Assembly: GCA_033063855.1 (NCBI GenBank)
Contig: CP093831.1
Coordinates: forward strand, 23,746,001 to 23,810,000
DNA from: Smittia aterrima
Lineage: Eukaryota; Arthropoda; Insecta; Diptera; Chironomidae
DNA: 64,000 nt
Direction: 5' to 3'
Shown in pieces: positions 11,790-22,530 of the stretch; within the stretch, counting starts at the first letter, position 1, and each line of letters starts with the position of its first letter. A program made the position numbers and the translations under genes. A model generated the notes under the pieces. It saw only the letters and a program-made list of their open reading frames with translations, was not told the origin of the DNA and ran no database searches.

Positions 11790-12566
11790 ATCTCAGATGA
11801 TGAAGAGAATTCGTTGAAATTATAAGTTCAAGTTCATTGTCGTTGATACGGATTTCTACGATTGAACCTTTGCTCGGTAGAAGGTCAGCGGTGAAATGTT
11901 TGATGCGATTAAATTAGAGAAATAATCCTTCAGAACAAATCGAGGACTTGAAGTTGAGTATTATTATTGAAAGATCCTTTTTCAGTCGATGACAAATTGT
12001 TTCCTGTGATCTCAATTTTCTGAGTTTTTAATTACAGTGACCTGCTCAATTTGGGGAAGAGGTAATTCGGGGTAATCAGGATTGCGCTAAAGGGGGCCAA
12101 GATTTTTTGCCTCGAATTGGGCCGAAGATAGAATACCAAACCCCGAATTACCTCTTCCCCAAATTGAGCAGGTCACTGTATTTGGAGATTCGGAAACATT
12201 TTTGAGAGTTTCGAAGGAATAAAATTCATTTATTGATCAACGATCTTAGAGCAGAAATATCCGAGTCTTTGTAGCTTATAAAGTCGATGTATTCTTCAAT
12301 TTGTTCCAAGTTCTTTCCCCAGTTGAGTTCAACTGGCAATTCGCTTGATTTTCTAATAATCTCTTTTGTTGTTTTCGGGAAACTGATTTCAATGCATTCG
12401 TTCTTGGTCATATCAGCTTTTTCGATTCTTTTGAATGAGTTTAACAAGTTGCTGCTAATTAACTTCAATTTATTGCAACTAAGATTTAAAATTTTAAGAC
12501 TTTTAAGACACTCTAGGCAAATCCGCAGAGCAACAAAGAAATCAGAATATATTTTAAGTGCTCCAT
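11790..12566 (-). pseudogene. Collapsed multi-LRR gene interrupted by a miniature element
   Basis: ATG at 12566 opens MEHLKYILISLLLCGFA and meets a stop at once. Another frame continues LECLKSLKILNLSCNKLKLI ... KNECIEISFPKT, matching the second LRR block of the 45.3-kb gene. Past the frame end at 12226, the region 11790-12010 still resembles its third LRR block (SNNELE-like). So the signal peptide is joined by deletion, out of frame, to the C-terminal half. A 144-base inverted-repeat element (12035-12178) sits inside. Confidence 0.65.
12035..12178. mobile_element. Miniature inverted-repeat element with TA target duplication
   Basis: Perfect 39-base terminal inverted repeats starting CAGTGACCTGCTCAATTTGG, flanked by TA at 12033-12034 and 12179-12180. 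TA duplication and CAGT ends fit a non-autonomous Tc1/mariner-type element. It has only about 66 bases between the arms and no coding capacity. Confidence 0.85.
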
Positions 12567-13215
12567 GTTCTTCGATCAAAAACTCAGAGTAGACTAAAGT
12601 TGCTGTAAATTTCATTTTATTTTTTTGACCTGAGCCTACCCCAACATTTGCGATAAGAATTCGAATGTATGTGAATTCAAGATTGTTAGACCAGTCGGCA
12701 CTTTGCATACAAATAAAGAAATAGCAGAAAAAAATTTGAAAACAAATTTTAATAACCAAGAGATTCTATTGGTTCTGCGATGGTGTTGAATGAATTTGTC
12801 AATGTTAGTGACTGATACTTCAAAATGAAATTATCCAAAGCTATGTCAGCTACTTTAATATTTTTCCGATGAGTAAATATGCTGATTGAGTTTGTATTGG
12901 TTTGCTCATAATGGACGAGCAATTTTTAATTTCACGAGATTATGAAAGTCTTACGATCATTCTCTCGAGAATATGTTTTCTCTCATTTTGATAACATCTT
13001 CGGTTTTATTCGGCTGCACGATGCTTCACGAAATTTAAATAAGAAAAAAATGAATAGTGACGTCAACATGAGTAATTGATTGATAAGGAATAAAACATTT
13101 AATTTCATTAGCTTCGTAATTTCATCATCATGCATGTGATTTTAATTAAATTGTCGATAAAAATTATATGCGAATATTGCAGCTTCAGTTCTGTCTGAGC
13201 GTTCAATTAAAGAAC
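12567..13215. other. Divergent promoter region
   Basis: Left part is the promoter of the collapsed gene (minus). The right part, about 13000-13215, is that of the membrane LRR gene, with TTTAAATAAG near 13036, GATAAGGAATAAAAC near 13081 and the CTTCAGTTCTGTCTGAGCG leader at 13182-13200. Confidence 0.5.
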
Positions 13216-14181
13216 ATGGAGCTTTTAAAATATTTGCTGATCGTTTTGTTCCTTTGCGGATTTGTCGAGAGTTTTCGACTGGATTGTGATTTTAACTTAA
13301 ATGAAGGAGATGAGGAGTGCCTAGTGAGAACGCTGCAAGTCTTTGAGAACGATACAGCAGTCACTGAGATTTCGGGAACTTACACTAAAGAAATCAAAGA
13401 AAACGATGACGTCACGGAATTTTATATTGCTGATTTTGTTGAGACTGAAATTGTTCCAACGAAAGTTTGCGATTTCTTTAAAAATTTGAGACGATTCGAT
13501 ATCTACGGCTGGTCAATTAAACGAATCAATCGAGAAGTCTTTACAAATTGTAACAATGTGTTGAACGTTTTTATCATGAACACTTCACTAACGACATTGC
13601 CCGAGGATCTTTTTCTGGATTTAGTCAAATTGAATCATCTTTACCTTGGCGGGAACAAACTCGTCGCTTTGCCGGCTAATTTGCTCATAGAAAATACAAA
13701 ACTACAAATGTTAGAAGCGCGAAACAATCGACTCAGCTTAATCGACACTGAGCTATCGTCAACAATGACTTTGATTGACTTTCGTGCTAACGATTGCATC
13801 GACAAGAAATTCCCCGATGACATCACTGACTTCAACTTGTTCATTGACACGATTTCATTTAATTGCGAAAGTCCAATGAAGAGATCGCAGCATTTGAAGG
13901 TGATCGAGTTAACAAAAGCTTTATCAGAGAAGAAAGAAGAAATTGTGAGACTGAACTCAACACTAGAAGGTGCGTTACATAATCTTTCATCAGTCGTGTT
14001 TCCAGATAGCAAAGAAATTCCAGGAAATTGCGGTCACAGAATTCATTTTATTTATTTCATCGCAATGACGATTGTGTTCGCTGTCATTTTGATTGCGGTT
14101 GTCATTTTAATGCGACGCCATGCTTATAGAAAGATGATGACTAATGAAGTCTACATGAGAAATTTGATTGAAAATGAATGA
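13216..14181 (+). CDS. Membrane-anchored LRR protein with short coil (type I)
   Basis: 321 residues. I chose the ATG at 13216 because it directly opens the signal peptide MELLKYLLIVLFLCGFVES and follows the family leader; the in-frame extension upstream is promoter and leader. Ectodomain: N-terminal cysteine region (FRLDC, EECLVRTLQVFEND), KVCDFFKNLRRFDIYG, four to five LRRs including LVKLNHLYLGGNKLVALPAN, cap NDCIDKKFPDDITDF ... NCESP. A short coil KALSEKKEEIVRLNSTLEG is followed by a membrane helix at about 277-299 (FIAMTIVFAVILIAVVILM) and a basic 22-residue tail. Most relatives here are secreted. Tail-to-tail with the next gene, 115 bases apart. Its 3' half recurs in the lectin fusion at 36 kb and as a pseudogene at 54 kb. 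Confidence 0.85.
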   Translation: MELLKYLLIVLFLCGFVESFRLDCDFNLNEGDEECLVRTLQVFENDTAVTEISGTYTKEIKENDDVTEFYIADFVETEIVPTKVCDFFKNLRRFDIYGWSIKRINREVFTNCNNVLNVFIMNTSLTTLPEDLFLDLVKLNHLYLGGNKLVALPANLLIENTKLQMLEARNNRLSLIDTELSSTMTLIDFRANDCIDKKFPDDITDFNLFIDTISFNCESPMKRSQHLKVIELTKALSEKKEEIVRLNSTLEGALHNLSSVVFPDSKEIPGNCGHRIHFIYFIAMTIVFAVILIAVVILMRRHAYRKMMTNEVYMRNLIENE

Positions 14182-14295
14182 AAAACCAATTTCAATTCTC
14201 TAATCTCAAAGGCTCAATCAAATATCAACAACAAATGCAGAAATTAATTTATTAACAAAATAAATCTTTTTATTATTTCATTTTTGTCTTAATTG

Positions 14296-15948
14296 TTATT
14301 TAACAGATTTCATGAGATTATTCAACATTTGTAACACATTCTCGTAATTTGACTTTAAATTTTTGTTTTCGTCCAGAATTTTCAACATTTCTGCACTCTT
14401 CTCCATTCCGTTCCCGGCGCAATCAGTCTCAAGTTCCTCTTTATCGCTTTTCAAGCTCTCGATCGTTGTCATCAGCTGAGTTATGTTCACGACCAAAGAG
14501 GAATTCTCAATTTCGAGTCGATCCTTTCTCTTCTTACATTTTGCAGTTTCCTCGTTTATTTCGTTGAATGTTGAAAGGTTCTCTAAACATTCTTTAAGCA
14601 ATGCCTTGTCATTAGTTTCGTTAGCACTGAAAGTGTTAAATTCCGTGAGATTTGCTTGTAAAATTTCGATGTTTTGATTACACTTGAGAAGATTTGATTG
14701 AATTTCTTCGTTTTTTCGTGAAAGTTGGCTGACGCTTTTCTCCTTCTCAGCCAATACGTTTTTCAAGTTCGAATTATTTGATTTTAAAATATTGTTTTCA
14801 TCTTTAACTGATGTACACTCTTGAATGTTGGTCCTTTTATAGGCTTCGACCTCAATTTTTAAATTTTTGTTATCAACATTCAGAACTTTGATAGCTGACA
14901 TTAGTTGCGTAATGTTAGTGGCTAAAGCTTCTTTTTCATTGTCGAAATTATTGTTCAACTCGATCAACTTCGAGCGATGTGATGATTCCATTTTCTCGAT
15001 AATTTGTTTCAGATTTGCGTCGATTCCAGTGAGATTTTCTTGTAAAACTAAATTCTTCTGATTACATTTGACAAGATTGTCTTCAAGTTTGGTCACGCTT
15101 GCATCTTTTTCGGTAACTAATGTTCTTAGACTTTCGATGGTTGACTTTAGCTGCTTTATGTCTCTTGCCAAATCAACGTTCTCACTCTCGAATGTGTTCT
15201 TATTCTGTTTTAACTTCTTAATTTCCTCGTCTCTCTCGGATAGAGATTGTTCCATCGCAATCAATTTTTTACGACAAGATTTCTTAAATGGACTTTCGCA
15301 TTTTGATGCAACTTCGTTAGTGAATACTTTAAAGTTTGTGATGTCATCAGGAAATCTTTTATCGATGCAGGCGTTGCCACGAAATTCAGCTTTAGTTAAT
15401 GTTGATGGCAGATCGGTGTCAATGGAGGTCAGCAGCTTATTCGTTATCACTCTTAACGTTTGCATTTTTGTATTTGCTATTATCAAATCAGCTGGCAAAG
15501 CAACAAGTTTGTTCGATTCGAGACGAATATTTTTTAGCTCAGTTAAATCCAGGAACAGATCCTCGGGCAGCGTCACCAGAGAAGTGTATCTCAGCGAAAC
15601 AAACCAAACTTTCTTACAATTTGTAAATGCTTCGCGATTAATTCGTTTCACTGAGTTGCCGTCCACGTGAAATTGCTCCAAGTTCTTGAAGAAATTACAA
15701 ACCTTTGTAGGAACACGTTCACTCACAACCTTTTGTCCCATCCAGAACCCCTTGACGTCATCATTATTTCTAATCTGAGTTATATAAGCTCCAGAAACTG
15801 AAGTGACCGCTACATCGTTTTCAAGGACTTTAAGTGCATTGACTTTGCACGCCTTGTATTCCACCATTTGAAACAAGCAATCGAGTTTTAAGCTCTCGAC
15901 GTAACCGGCAAGAACAAAACAGATTAGCAAATATTTAATAAATTCCAT
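14296..15948 (-). CDS. Secreted LRR-long coiled-coil protein A
   Basis: 550 residues, intact, no intron. The start at 15948 (MEFIKYLLICFVLAGYVES) follows TTAGTGAAC, the family leader. Order: signal peptide; cysteine-containing N-terminal part ending KVCNFFKNLEQFHVDG; about four LRRs (TSLVTLPEDLFLDLTELKNI, LVALPADLIIANTKMQTL); cap NACIDKRFPDDITNF ... SKCESP; then a coil from about residue 225 to the end. The coil repeats units like NITQLM, KCNQKN and ENNILKSNNSNLK, with many NxT/S sequons and regularly placed cysteines. Extracellular coil-mediated dimerisation is likely, as known for mosquito LRIM/APL1. Near-identical inverted partner at 52182-53840. Confidence 0.85.
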   Translation of the reverse strand: MEFIKYLLICFVLAGYVESLKLDCLFQMVEYKACKVNALKVLENDVAVTSVSGAYITQIRNNDDVKGFWMGQKVVSERVPTKVCNFFKNLEQFHVDGNSVKRINREAFTNCKKVWFVSLRYTSLVTLPEDLFLDLTELKNIRLESNKLVALPADLIIANTKMQTLRVITNKLLTSIDTDLPSTLTKAEFRGNACIDKRFPDDITNFKVFTNEVASKCESPFKKSCRKKLIAMEQSLSERDEEIKKLKQNKNTFESENVDLARDIKQLKSTIESLRTLVTEKDASVTKLEDNLVKCNQKNLVLQENLTGIDANLKQIIEKMESSHRSKLIELNNNFDNEKEALATNITQLMSAIKVLNVDNKNLKIEVEAYKRTNIQECTSVKDENNILKSNNSNLKNVLAEKEKSVSQLSRKNEEIQSNLLKCNQNIEILQANLTEFNTFSANETNDKALLKECLENLSTFNEINEETAKCKKRKDRLEIENSSLVVNITQLMTTIESLKSDKEELETDCAGNGMEKSAEMLKILDENKNLKSNYENVLQMLNNLMKSVK

Positions 15949-16906
15949 GTTCACTAATTAAAGGCTCAGACGAAACTGAAGCTGCGAATGCGAATCTCAT
16001 GGATTTAAATATAATTTGGATTATCTCATTCTGAAATGCTATTTTTATTTGGTTTAAACCCAAAGCGTTTAAAATTTGTGATAACAAGCCTCGAAAGTGT
16101 GCGAACTCAAGATTATGGCTCTCTGCTTACAAATAAAGAAATAGCCGAAGATAATTAGTAGTCGAATTTATTTCACATTTTTTTAAAGATTTAAGGTTTG
16201 CATTAGCTATAACAAGAAAGTTGATGCCACAATTAGAAGAAAAAAATCGAGAAAATGGAAGACAAAGCCAAAACAAGAGAAATATTACTATTCAACCAAC
16301 AGAACTCCAACTGAAGAAAGATTATAAATATATTTAGTAGAACATTTCGTCATGAGATTGTTGCATTTTTTTTCTGTTTTGTTTTGTCTACAACAATGGC
16401 CTGAAAAACATTAAGACTGCTATCAAATTTCACGAGCGCTGGAGTTTCCAAGAAAGATTAAACAAAAATTGATTTCTTGGAAAAGCTACGTAGCTGAGTT
16501 TATTTTTAGAGCAAGTCGTGTGAACTTTCCTGTTCGGCCAATGCCAACCCGAACAAATTATCTTCGGCTATTTCTTTATTTGTATGCAAAGTACAATCTT
16601 GAGTTCGCACACTTTCGGGGTTTGTTATCACAAATTTTAAACGCTTTGGGTTTAACCAAATAAAAATAGCATTTCAGCATGAGATTAATTTCTCAGAAGT
16701 GAATTCGATTAACTGATTAATCCTGGATTAATTAAGCGGACCCGAATGCTTACAGAAATATGAATAAAATAAAGCTTGGTTCCCATCACAACGCGTGATA
16801 ACACAACAATAACTTTGCGCAATAAAAATAAATTTGCGGCGACAAAAAAAAATATCCGAGATTGTCGCTTTGCGTCATTTCCGATCTTCAAACGCGATAG
16901 CTTTCA
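15949..16906. other. Intergenic: LRR promoter, flanking modules, lectin upstream region
   Basis: Minus-strand promoter of gene A at 15949-16150 (leader, TTTAAAT, GATAA, TTTGCTTACAAATAAAGAAA block). Then a plus-strand set of modules at 16400-16680, with GGAGTTTCCAAGAAAGAT (a decayed GGAATTTCC site), TTATTTGTATGCAAAGT and TTGTTATCACAAATTTTAAA. These look like an LRR promoter without its gene. No coding region seen. Confidence 0.5.
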
Positions 16907-16954
16907 TATAAAAGCTGAAAATTTGCGATGACTTAAATCATTCGAAGAACAAAA

Positions 16955-17546
16955 ATGTTGTTGAAAGTTGTACTTTTAGTTGTGTTAACAATTATTCAGA
17001 CTCGTGGAGATGAATTTGGTTTCCATAAGCTTGGATCTTACAAAGGTATGTAAACTTTAATTCAAACTGTGAACTATTGTTAGGATGGAAATAATTTATT
17101 TTAACACAGGCGACACGTGGACAAAGGAATATTACTTGCCGAAATTTTTTAAATCTCTCTGGGTCCACACGAGATCGGCATGCAAAGCTTATGGAATGGA
17201 CATTCTATCACTTGAGACTAAAGTTGAACATGATGCATTCATAAGATTATGTAAATCGAAACCTCATTTATTCGAACAATATACTCATATTGGTGCCATT
17301 GGATTAGTACCCAAAAGTAAAACAGATTGGTATTGGATTGCCTCAGGAAAACACATTGACTATCCACTAACATTTCCACCTGGTGACCCTAATCATTGGG
17401 GAGGAAAACAGGATTGTTTAGCTCTCGAAAAAAGCGGAAATAATTTTATCTACAACGACATTCATTGCTACGAAGCCTACGAACAGAAGTTTATCTGCGA
17501 GAAGACAATTTTTGAACAACCGTCTGAAACACCTCCCCAACCTTAG
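16955..17546 (+). CDS. Secreted C-type lectin 2 (DPN motif)
   Basis: 175 residues: exon 1 16955-17045 (signal peptide identical to lectin 1), 64-base phase-1 intron, exon 2 17110-17546. Nearly identical to lectin 1 in the first third, then differs where ligand contacts lie: HTRSACKAYG, RLCKSKPHLFEQ, PKSKTDWYWIASGKHIDY and PPGDPNHWGGKQDC. DPN in place of EPN/QPN changes the Ca- and sugar-coordinating position, so specificity or Ca dependence may differ. The conserved cysteines (SAC, QDC, IHC, FIC) are all present. TATAAAAG at 16907-16914. Confidence 0.9.
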
Positions 17547-17989
17547 AAAGAATTGGATCAACCGTAAAAATTCCGAGCAGTCCAAGTTGAATTCGCATAC
17601 TTTCGTGGCTTGTTATCTCAAATTTTAAATGCTTTGGTTTTTAGTAAAAACTTTTTACAAAATGAATTATCATTGGATTATCACATCGCGTTTAAAATTG
17701 GTGACGACTAACCCCGAAAATATGAATTCAAGATTGTTGGCTTAAAATTGGCGACGACCAGGATGAAAGTAGGATAAAGTAATCGACTGATATTTTACCA
17801 CTTTATGACAATAAATAAAAGCTATTTTGTATTTTCACTTAATTTTTTTTAATCATCAAAACGTCCTAAGCAGCGAAGAAATAATTTTATCAACGAAACA
17901 CAGCAATCATTTATTTTACAAAATCAATTTGATTTTATTTTATCAATAAATTTTATTTAAATTAAAAAGCGCGAATTATGCAATGATTC
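17547..17989. other. Intergenic, decayed promoter fragments
   Basis: Starts with a GCATACTTTCGTGGCTTGTT block as after lectin 1, then AT-rich sequence. No gene seen. Confidence 0.45.
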
Positions 17990-18205
17990 AAAAGGATTTC
18001 TTAATATCAACGTTTTTAACAAATTTTCGTAGTTTGATTTTAAACTTTTGTTTTCAGTGAGAACTTCTCACCCAGAACATCTAACAACTCAGCACTTCCT
18101 CCATATGATTTCCGCTGATATCAGTTTTAAGTTCTTTGTTATCGTTTTTTAAGCTCTCGATGGTCGACATTGATTGAGTTATGTTTGTTGCAAAAGCGAA
18201 AGATC
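17990..18205 (-). pseudogene. Remnant of LRR-gene coil 3' end
   Basis: Minus strand reads TNITQSMSTIESLKNDNKEL and ELKTDISGNHMEEVL-like pieces, then stops, then KIKLRKFVKN. This is the end of the family coil with stops and frame changes. It abuts a scrap of the signal-peptide region (GATCAGCAAATATTCGG near 18204), i.e. the body was deleted. The stretch 18110-18440 occurs inverted at 40140-40520. Confidence 0.65.
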
Positions 18206-18647
18206 AGCAAATATTCGGCTCTAGCATCATTTGTTTGCCCTGTTTCATGAATTAAGTTTGTTTTTTATCACAATCTTTTGGGTTTGTTATGAATCGTGGC
18301 ATAACACATCCTGGAAACTAAATTAAAAATTATTTTTAAGTCAATACAAAAATTAATTAAAATTGAATTGAAACACGTGACATTGGCTGTTAAGAGAAAT
18401 GACTAAGACTGTTTGGTTGGCATATCCTCAAAAGATTCTCTTTTTATTTAAAAGATTTTTATTGAAAAAGCAAATTGTATTTCTATTTTTACCAAATAAC
18501 AACCACTCACTTAGAACAGTCTCAAATATTGTTCCATCTCTCGAGATTTTATTAATGTATTTGACGGGTTCGCTTTTAAAGATTACGATAAGAAAACCCG
18601 AAATGTCGGTTTTGCAAACTTCCGGGTTTTCAACGTGATAACTTTCA
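18206..18647. repeat. Segment duplicated in inverted form at 40.14-40.42 kb
   Basis: Contains GTTATGAATCGTGGCATAAC and AGACTGTTTGGTTGGCATAT, whose reverse complements appear near 40300 and 40160. Ends in the promoter of lectin 3. No gene. Confidence 0.6.
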
Positions 18648-18695
18648 TATAAAAGCTGAAACTTTCGGATGACTTGAATCATTCGAAGAACAAAA

Positions 18696-19288
18696 ATGTT
18701 GTTGAAAGTTGTGATTTTAATTGTGTTGCCAATTATTCAGACTCGTGGGGATGAATTTCTATTCCATAAGCTTGGATCTTACAAAGGTTTGTAAACTTTA
18801 ATTCAAACTGTAAACTCTTGTTAGAGTAGGAAATAATTTATTTTAATTCAGGCGACACGTGGACAAAGGAATATTACTTGCCGAAGTTTTTTAAAGCTCT
18901 CTGGGTCAACACTAGACCGATTTGCAAAGCTTATGGAATGGACATTCTAACGCCTGAGACTAAAGTTGAACATGATGCATTCATAAGATTATGTGAACAG
19001 AATGCACATTTATTCGTAGGATGGACTCATATCGGTGCCGTTGGATTAGTTCCCAGAAGTCCTTCTCATTGGTACTGGGCTGCATCAGGAAAGCTCATCG
19101 ACTATCCACTAACATTTGCCCCTGGTAATCCGGATCATAGCTTAGGCATGCAGGATTGTTTAGCTATCCAAAGAAGCGGAAATACTTTTGTCTACAACGA
19201 TATTCATTGCTACAAAGCTCACGAAGAAAAGTTTATCTGCGAGAAGACAATTTTTGAACAACCGTCTGAAGAACCTCCCCGACCTTAG
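18696..19288 (+). CDS. Secreted C-type lectin 3 (NPD motif)
   Basis: 175 residues: exon 1 18696-18786, 65-base phase-1 intron, exon 2 18852-19288. Signal peptide MLLKVVILIVLPIIQTRG. The binding loop is APGNPDHSLGMQDC. Asp after Pro is galactose-like, but the first position is Asn, an unusual pairing. Other family features are kept: PICKAYGMDI, THIGAVGL, YNDIHC, FICEK. The segment LFVGWTHIG differs from its sisters. TATAAAAG at 18648-18655. Confidence 0.88.
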
Positions 19289-19394
19289 AAAGGATTGAAT
19301 TAACCGTCAGAGTTCCAAACAATTTATTAATCTTCACGGCTCGGTATAAGATTTTCAGAAATGAGATACAATTTTTTACCAAAATACAAACAAT

Positions 19395-19880
19395 GTTTTT
19401 AACAAAGTCTCGTAATTGGATTTTAAACTTTTGTTTTCATCTGAAATTTTTAACAACACATCGGCGCTGAGTCAACGCTTCTCTCCATTTCTTTGGCGTT
19501 GTTAATAGTTTCAAGACCTTTGCACATTCTTAAGGCCATGCCTTTCCGTTTGTTTCGTTAGATTTTAAGATGTTGGTTTTTATGAGATTTTCTTGTAAAA
19601 ATGTTGTTATTCTGATTACAGTTGACAAGATGTTTTTCAAGTTTGCTGACGTTTGTCTCTTTCTCTGAAAAATTAATCTTTCAGTTCCACAATTTCCTCT
19701 TTTGATATATAGTTTTGTTCAGCGCAATGGTTTTTGATCTTTTCATCGAGCTCTTGCAATTTGAAGCAACTTCGGTAAGGAATACTTTGAAGTTTGTTTT
19801 TATTGACCTTAAAAAAGCTCTTTTAAGATATTGCAGAATATAATCAGTAACATTGCACTGATCTTCCAATTGAAATATAA
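19395..19880 (-). pseudogene. Degenerate LRR-coiled-coil gene
   Basis: Minus strand shows, in broken order and frame, the coil end (LKSNYEN-like at 19400), VNCNQNN near 19615, FSEKETNVSKLEK-like near 19650, RSKTIALNKT near 19735 and VFLTEVASNCKS near 19770, with the LRR part missing. Its promoter (AAATGCTATTTTTATTTCGG near 19925) is cut by the retroelement that starts near 19990. Confidence 0.65.
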
Positions 19881-20010
19881 TGCGAATAATGGATTTGAAT
19901 ATAACTTGAATTATCTCATTTTAAAATGCTATTTTTATTTCGGTCAGCCCAAAGCGTTTAAAAATTGAGATAAATCGCCTGAAACACCAGAGACTAGTAA
20001 GAAATCAAAA

Positions 20011-20661
20011 ATGGTAACCCTAGAAGAACTACGTGACTTGATCACCAACGTTAGCGCTGAGATCGCTGCAATTCGAGAGGATTTCCGAAAATTGAATGCC
20101 AATACATTGGAATCACTGACTAAGATTGAGGCGAAAACTGATTCGAATTCTGAAGAGATCTTGGTTTTAAAGCAACTCCAGTTGAACAGGAGTTTTACTC
20201 TCATGGGTCTCCCACCGCCGACACAAGATATCCTAAATGAGGTCAACATCTTCATAAAATTTTGCTCGAAGTTTGGTGTCAATATCACTAGCAAAGATAT
20301 TGAAAAGTGTTACGTAGTAAAACATAAGAATGGCAAGGGTTCTCACTTCTACGGAAGCTTCTACGATCTGAGAATTCGCAATGAAGTATTTACAAAATAC
20401 AAAGAGGCTAATAAGGCTGGCAAAAAAATTTATATCGAGGACATTGCAAGCTCCCTGATGACTGCGAAGACAGCCCAAATTCGACTCAACTCTCCACTAA
20501 TCGCTGAGTACCGTGAATTGCTTATGAAAGCGAGACATCTTTACAAAGAAAAAGCTGCCTTCATCTGGTCATCAGATGGCAAAATTTTTATCAAAATGAA
20601 AGAAGACTCCAAACCCATCGTCATCAAAAATGAACGTGAACTCTTGAATTTACTCAAATAA
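20011..20661 (+). CDS. Retrotransposon ORF1-like / FP-type coiled-coil protein
   Basis: Intact 216-residue frame. An N-terminal coil (LEELRDLITNVSAEIAAIRE ... KIEAKTDSNSEEILVLKQLQ) leads to RSFTLMGLPPPTQDILNEV, then KDIEKCYVVKHKNGKGSHF and a C-terminal domain ending IVIKNERELLNLLK. The pattern of coil, then (L/I)xGLP, then a paired-helix RNA-binding region is that of LINE ORF1 proteins and related FP-like proteins, which coat element RNA. The frame is complete although no ORF2 is near, suggesting recent insertion, supply in trans or selection. Cellular co-option cannot be excluded. Confidence 0.65.
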   Translation: MVTLEELRDLITNVSAEIAAIREDFRKLNANTLESLTKIEAKTDSNSEEILVLKQLQLNRSFTLMGLPPPTQDILNEVNIFIKFCSKFGVNITSKDIEKCYVVKHKNGKGSHFYGSFYDLRIRNEVFTKYKEANKAGKKIYIEDIASSLMTAKTAQIRLNSPLIAEYRELLMKARHLYKEKAAFIWSSDGKIFIKMKEDSKPIVIKNERELLNLLK

Positions 20662-21266
20662 TCAAACAACTTCTGCGAACATCAGCAAATTTGTCATTCT
20701 TTCATTCTACATTTAGATTTCATGTGTCAAAAATTAAATTTTTCGTTTTATTTTAGAAGTAAGAAAATCATAAGTATGTTTAGGCATTTCGAGGAACATC
20801 CGATGCAATCAACTGGTGAGAGTATCTCAATTTGACTAGCTTAATATGGACCTCCCTTGAGTGAGGAAATAAAAGTTAATCTTAAATCATTCTTAATCAT
20901 ACTTAATTGAAAATAACTAGCTACTTTGAAATTAAATGAGCAAGCTTCCCATGATAATTGAACTGACAAACATATAACTGATAAAACAAGTATTCTGTGT
21001 CTTATATATCCTATGAAATCTTCAAAAAAATAACTAAATGACCAGATAACTCTCACCAAATAATTTGTTTTGAATGAAAACTAATAATATAAGAAGAAAA
21101 ATAATTTTATTCTTTTTTATGTAAACCATTTTTATAAAACTTTTGATTTTTTTTTGGAACGTATAATATCTACATTAATCATCATCTTAATTGCATTAAT
21201 ATCCATTGTCGTCAAAGTCTTGAAAAGCAAGAACAAGTTGGACAGCAGTTCGAGAACGAACGTACT

Positions 21267-22530
21267 TTGAGGCTTTTTCTCCTCTGCTCTAATCCCCATT
21301 TATTTTAAACAAATTAAAACATTGAAAAAATTTGGCTTCCTTCACGTGCTTCATTTTCAATGTGAAATTCATTTTTGTCTGTCTGTCTGTCCGTTTGTCC
21401 GTCTGTCCACTTGGCCTTCTCACACAGACTCCATCGGTCCAAACCGGAAGTCTCTAGCTATCTTCGTTCTCGAGATATAAAAAATTCATTTTTGTCCGTC
21501 TGTCTGTCCGTTTGTCCATTTGTCCACTTGGCCTTCTCACACAGACTCCATCGGTCCAAACCGGAAGTCTCTAGCTATCTTCGTTCTCGAGATATAAAAA
21601 ATTCATTTTTGTCCCTGTCTGTCCGTTTGTCCGTCTGTCCACTTGGCCTTCTCACACAGACTCCATCGGTCCAAACCGGAAGTCTCTAGCTATCTTCGTT
21701 CTCGAGATATAAAAAATTCATTTTTGTCCGTCTGTCCGTCTGTCTGTCCGTTTGTCCGTCTGTCCATTTTATGTGAACAAACTCAATGCTCCACACAGAC
21801 TCCATCGGTCCAAACCGGAAGTCTCTAGCTATCTTCGTTCTCGAGATATATGAAATTCATTTTTGTCCGTCTGTCCGTCTGTCTGTCTGTCCGTTTGTCC
21901 GTCTGTCCACTTGGCCCTCCCACACAGACTCCATCGGTCCAAACCGGAAGTCTCTAGCTAACTTCGTTCTCGAGATATATAAAATTTGTACAAGAAAATT
22001 TGTATGGAGCTCACCAGACTCCTGTCCGTGGGCCCGAACTACTCGAGCTGTCCGTTTGTCCGTCTGTCCAAAACTCATGCGATTCTCCCACACAGACTCC
22101 ATCGGTCCAAACCGGAAGTCTCTAGCTATCTTCGTTCTCGAGATATGTCACTTTTTCAATTTCTTGTACAGAAAACTTGTATGCAAGTTTCTTGTACAAG
22201 TTACTTGTACAAGTTTATTGTAAACGATTGGTCCAAGCCAGAAGTCTCTAGCTGCCTTCGTTCTCGAGATATCTCAAATTTCATAGGTTCTTATGTCCGT
22301 CTGTCCATCTGTCCGTCTGTCCATATGTCCGTCCGACTCCATCTCAGAACTCACTGGTCTCACTCACCACCCGAACCGATTGGCGAAAACCGGAAGTCTC
22401 TAGCTGTCATCGTTCTCGAGAAAAATCGTTAACGGACGGACGACAGACGACAGACGACTGACACAGACGACTGACACAGACATCAAACCGGCCCCATATA
22501 GGCTTTTTTCCTTCGGAGAAAAAGCCTCAA
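21267..22530. mobile_element. Inverted-repeat element carrying a satellite-like array
   Basis: Bounded by perfect 16-base inverted repeats, TTGAGGCTTTTTCTCC at 21267-21282 and its complement at 22515-22530. Internally it is almost entirely a degenerate tandem array. No open frame of interest: those seen are translations of the repeat. It sits inside the LINE-like element. Confidence 0.7.
21375..22440 (+). repeat. Tandem array, about 8 units of 115-170 bases
   Basis: Each unit has a run of GTCYGTCTGTCCGTTTGTCC, then ACACAGACTCCATCGGTCC, then AAACCGGAAGTCTCTAGCTA and TTCGTTCTCGAGATATAAAA. The AAGTCTCTAGCT block occurs near 21446, 21564, 21681, 21821, 21947, 22116, 22241 and 22401. The last units diverge and the array ends in (GACAGACGA)n-like sequence. 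Confidence 0.9.

Noticed and set aside
15068..15670. 200-codon open frame antisense to protein A, also at 33546-34148 and 52460-53062
   Set aside because: It recurs at the same place in three related genes because the sense sequence is related and Leu/Glu/Lys-rich codons leave the reverse frame open. No promoter, no domain, and the sense strand has a clear signal peptide, LRRs and coil.
21375..22432. Several overlapping Ser/Arg-rich open frames
   Set aside because: They are translations of the tandem GTCC-type array in different frames, not genes.
21375..22440. Possible CRISPR array
   Set aside because: Units of 115-170 bases with degenerate spacers, in an insect genome and inside an inverted-repeat element. 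No cas genes.
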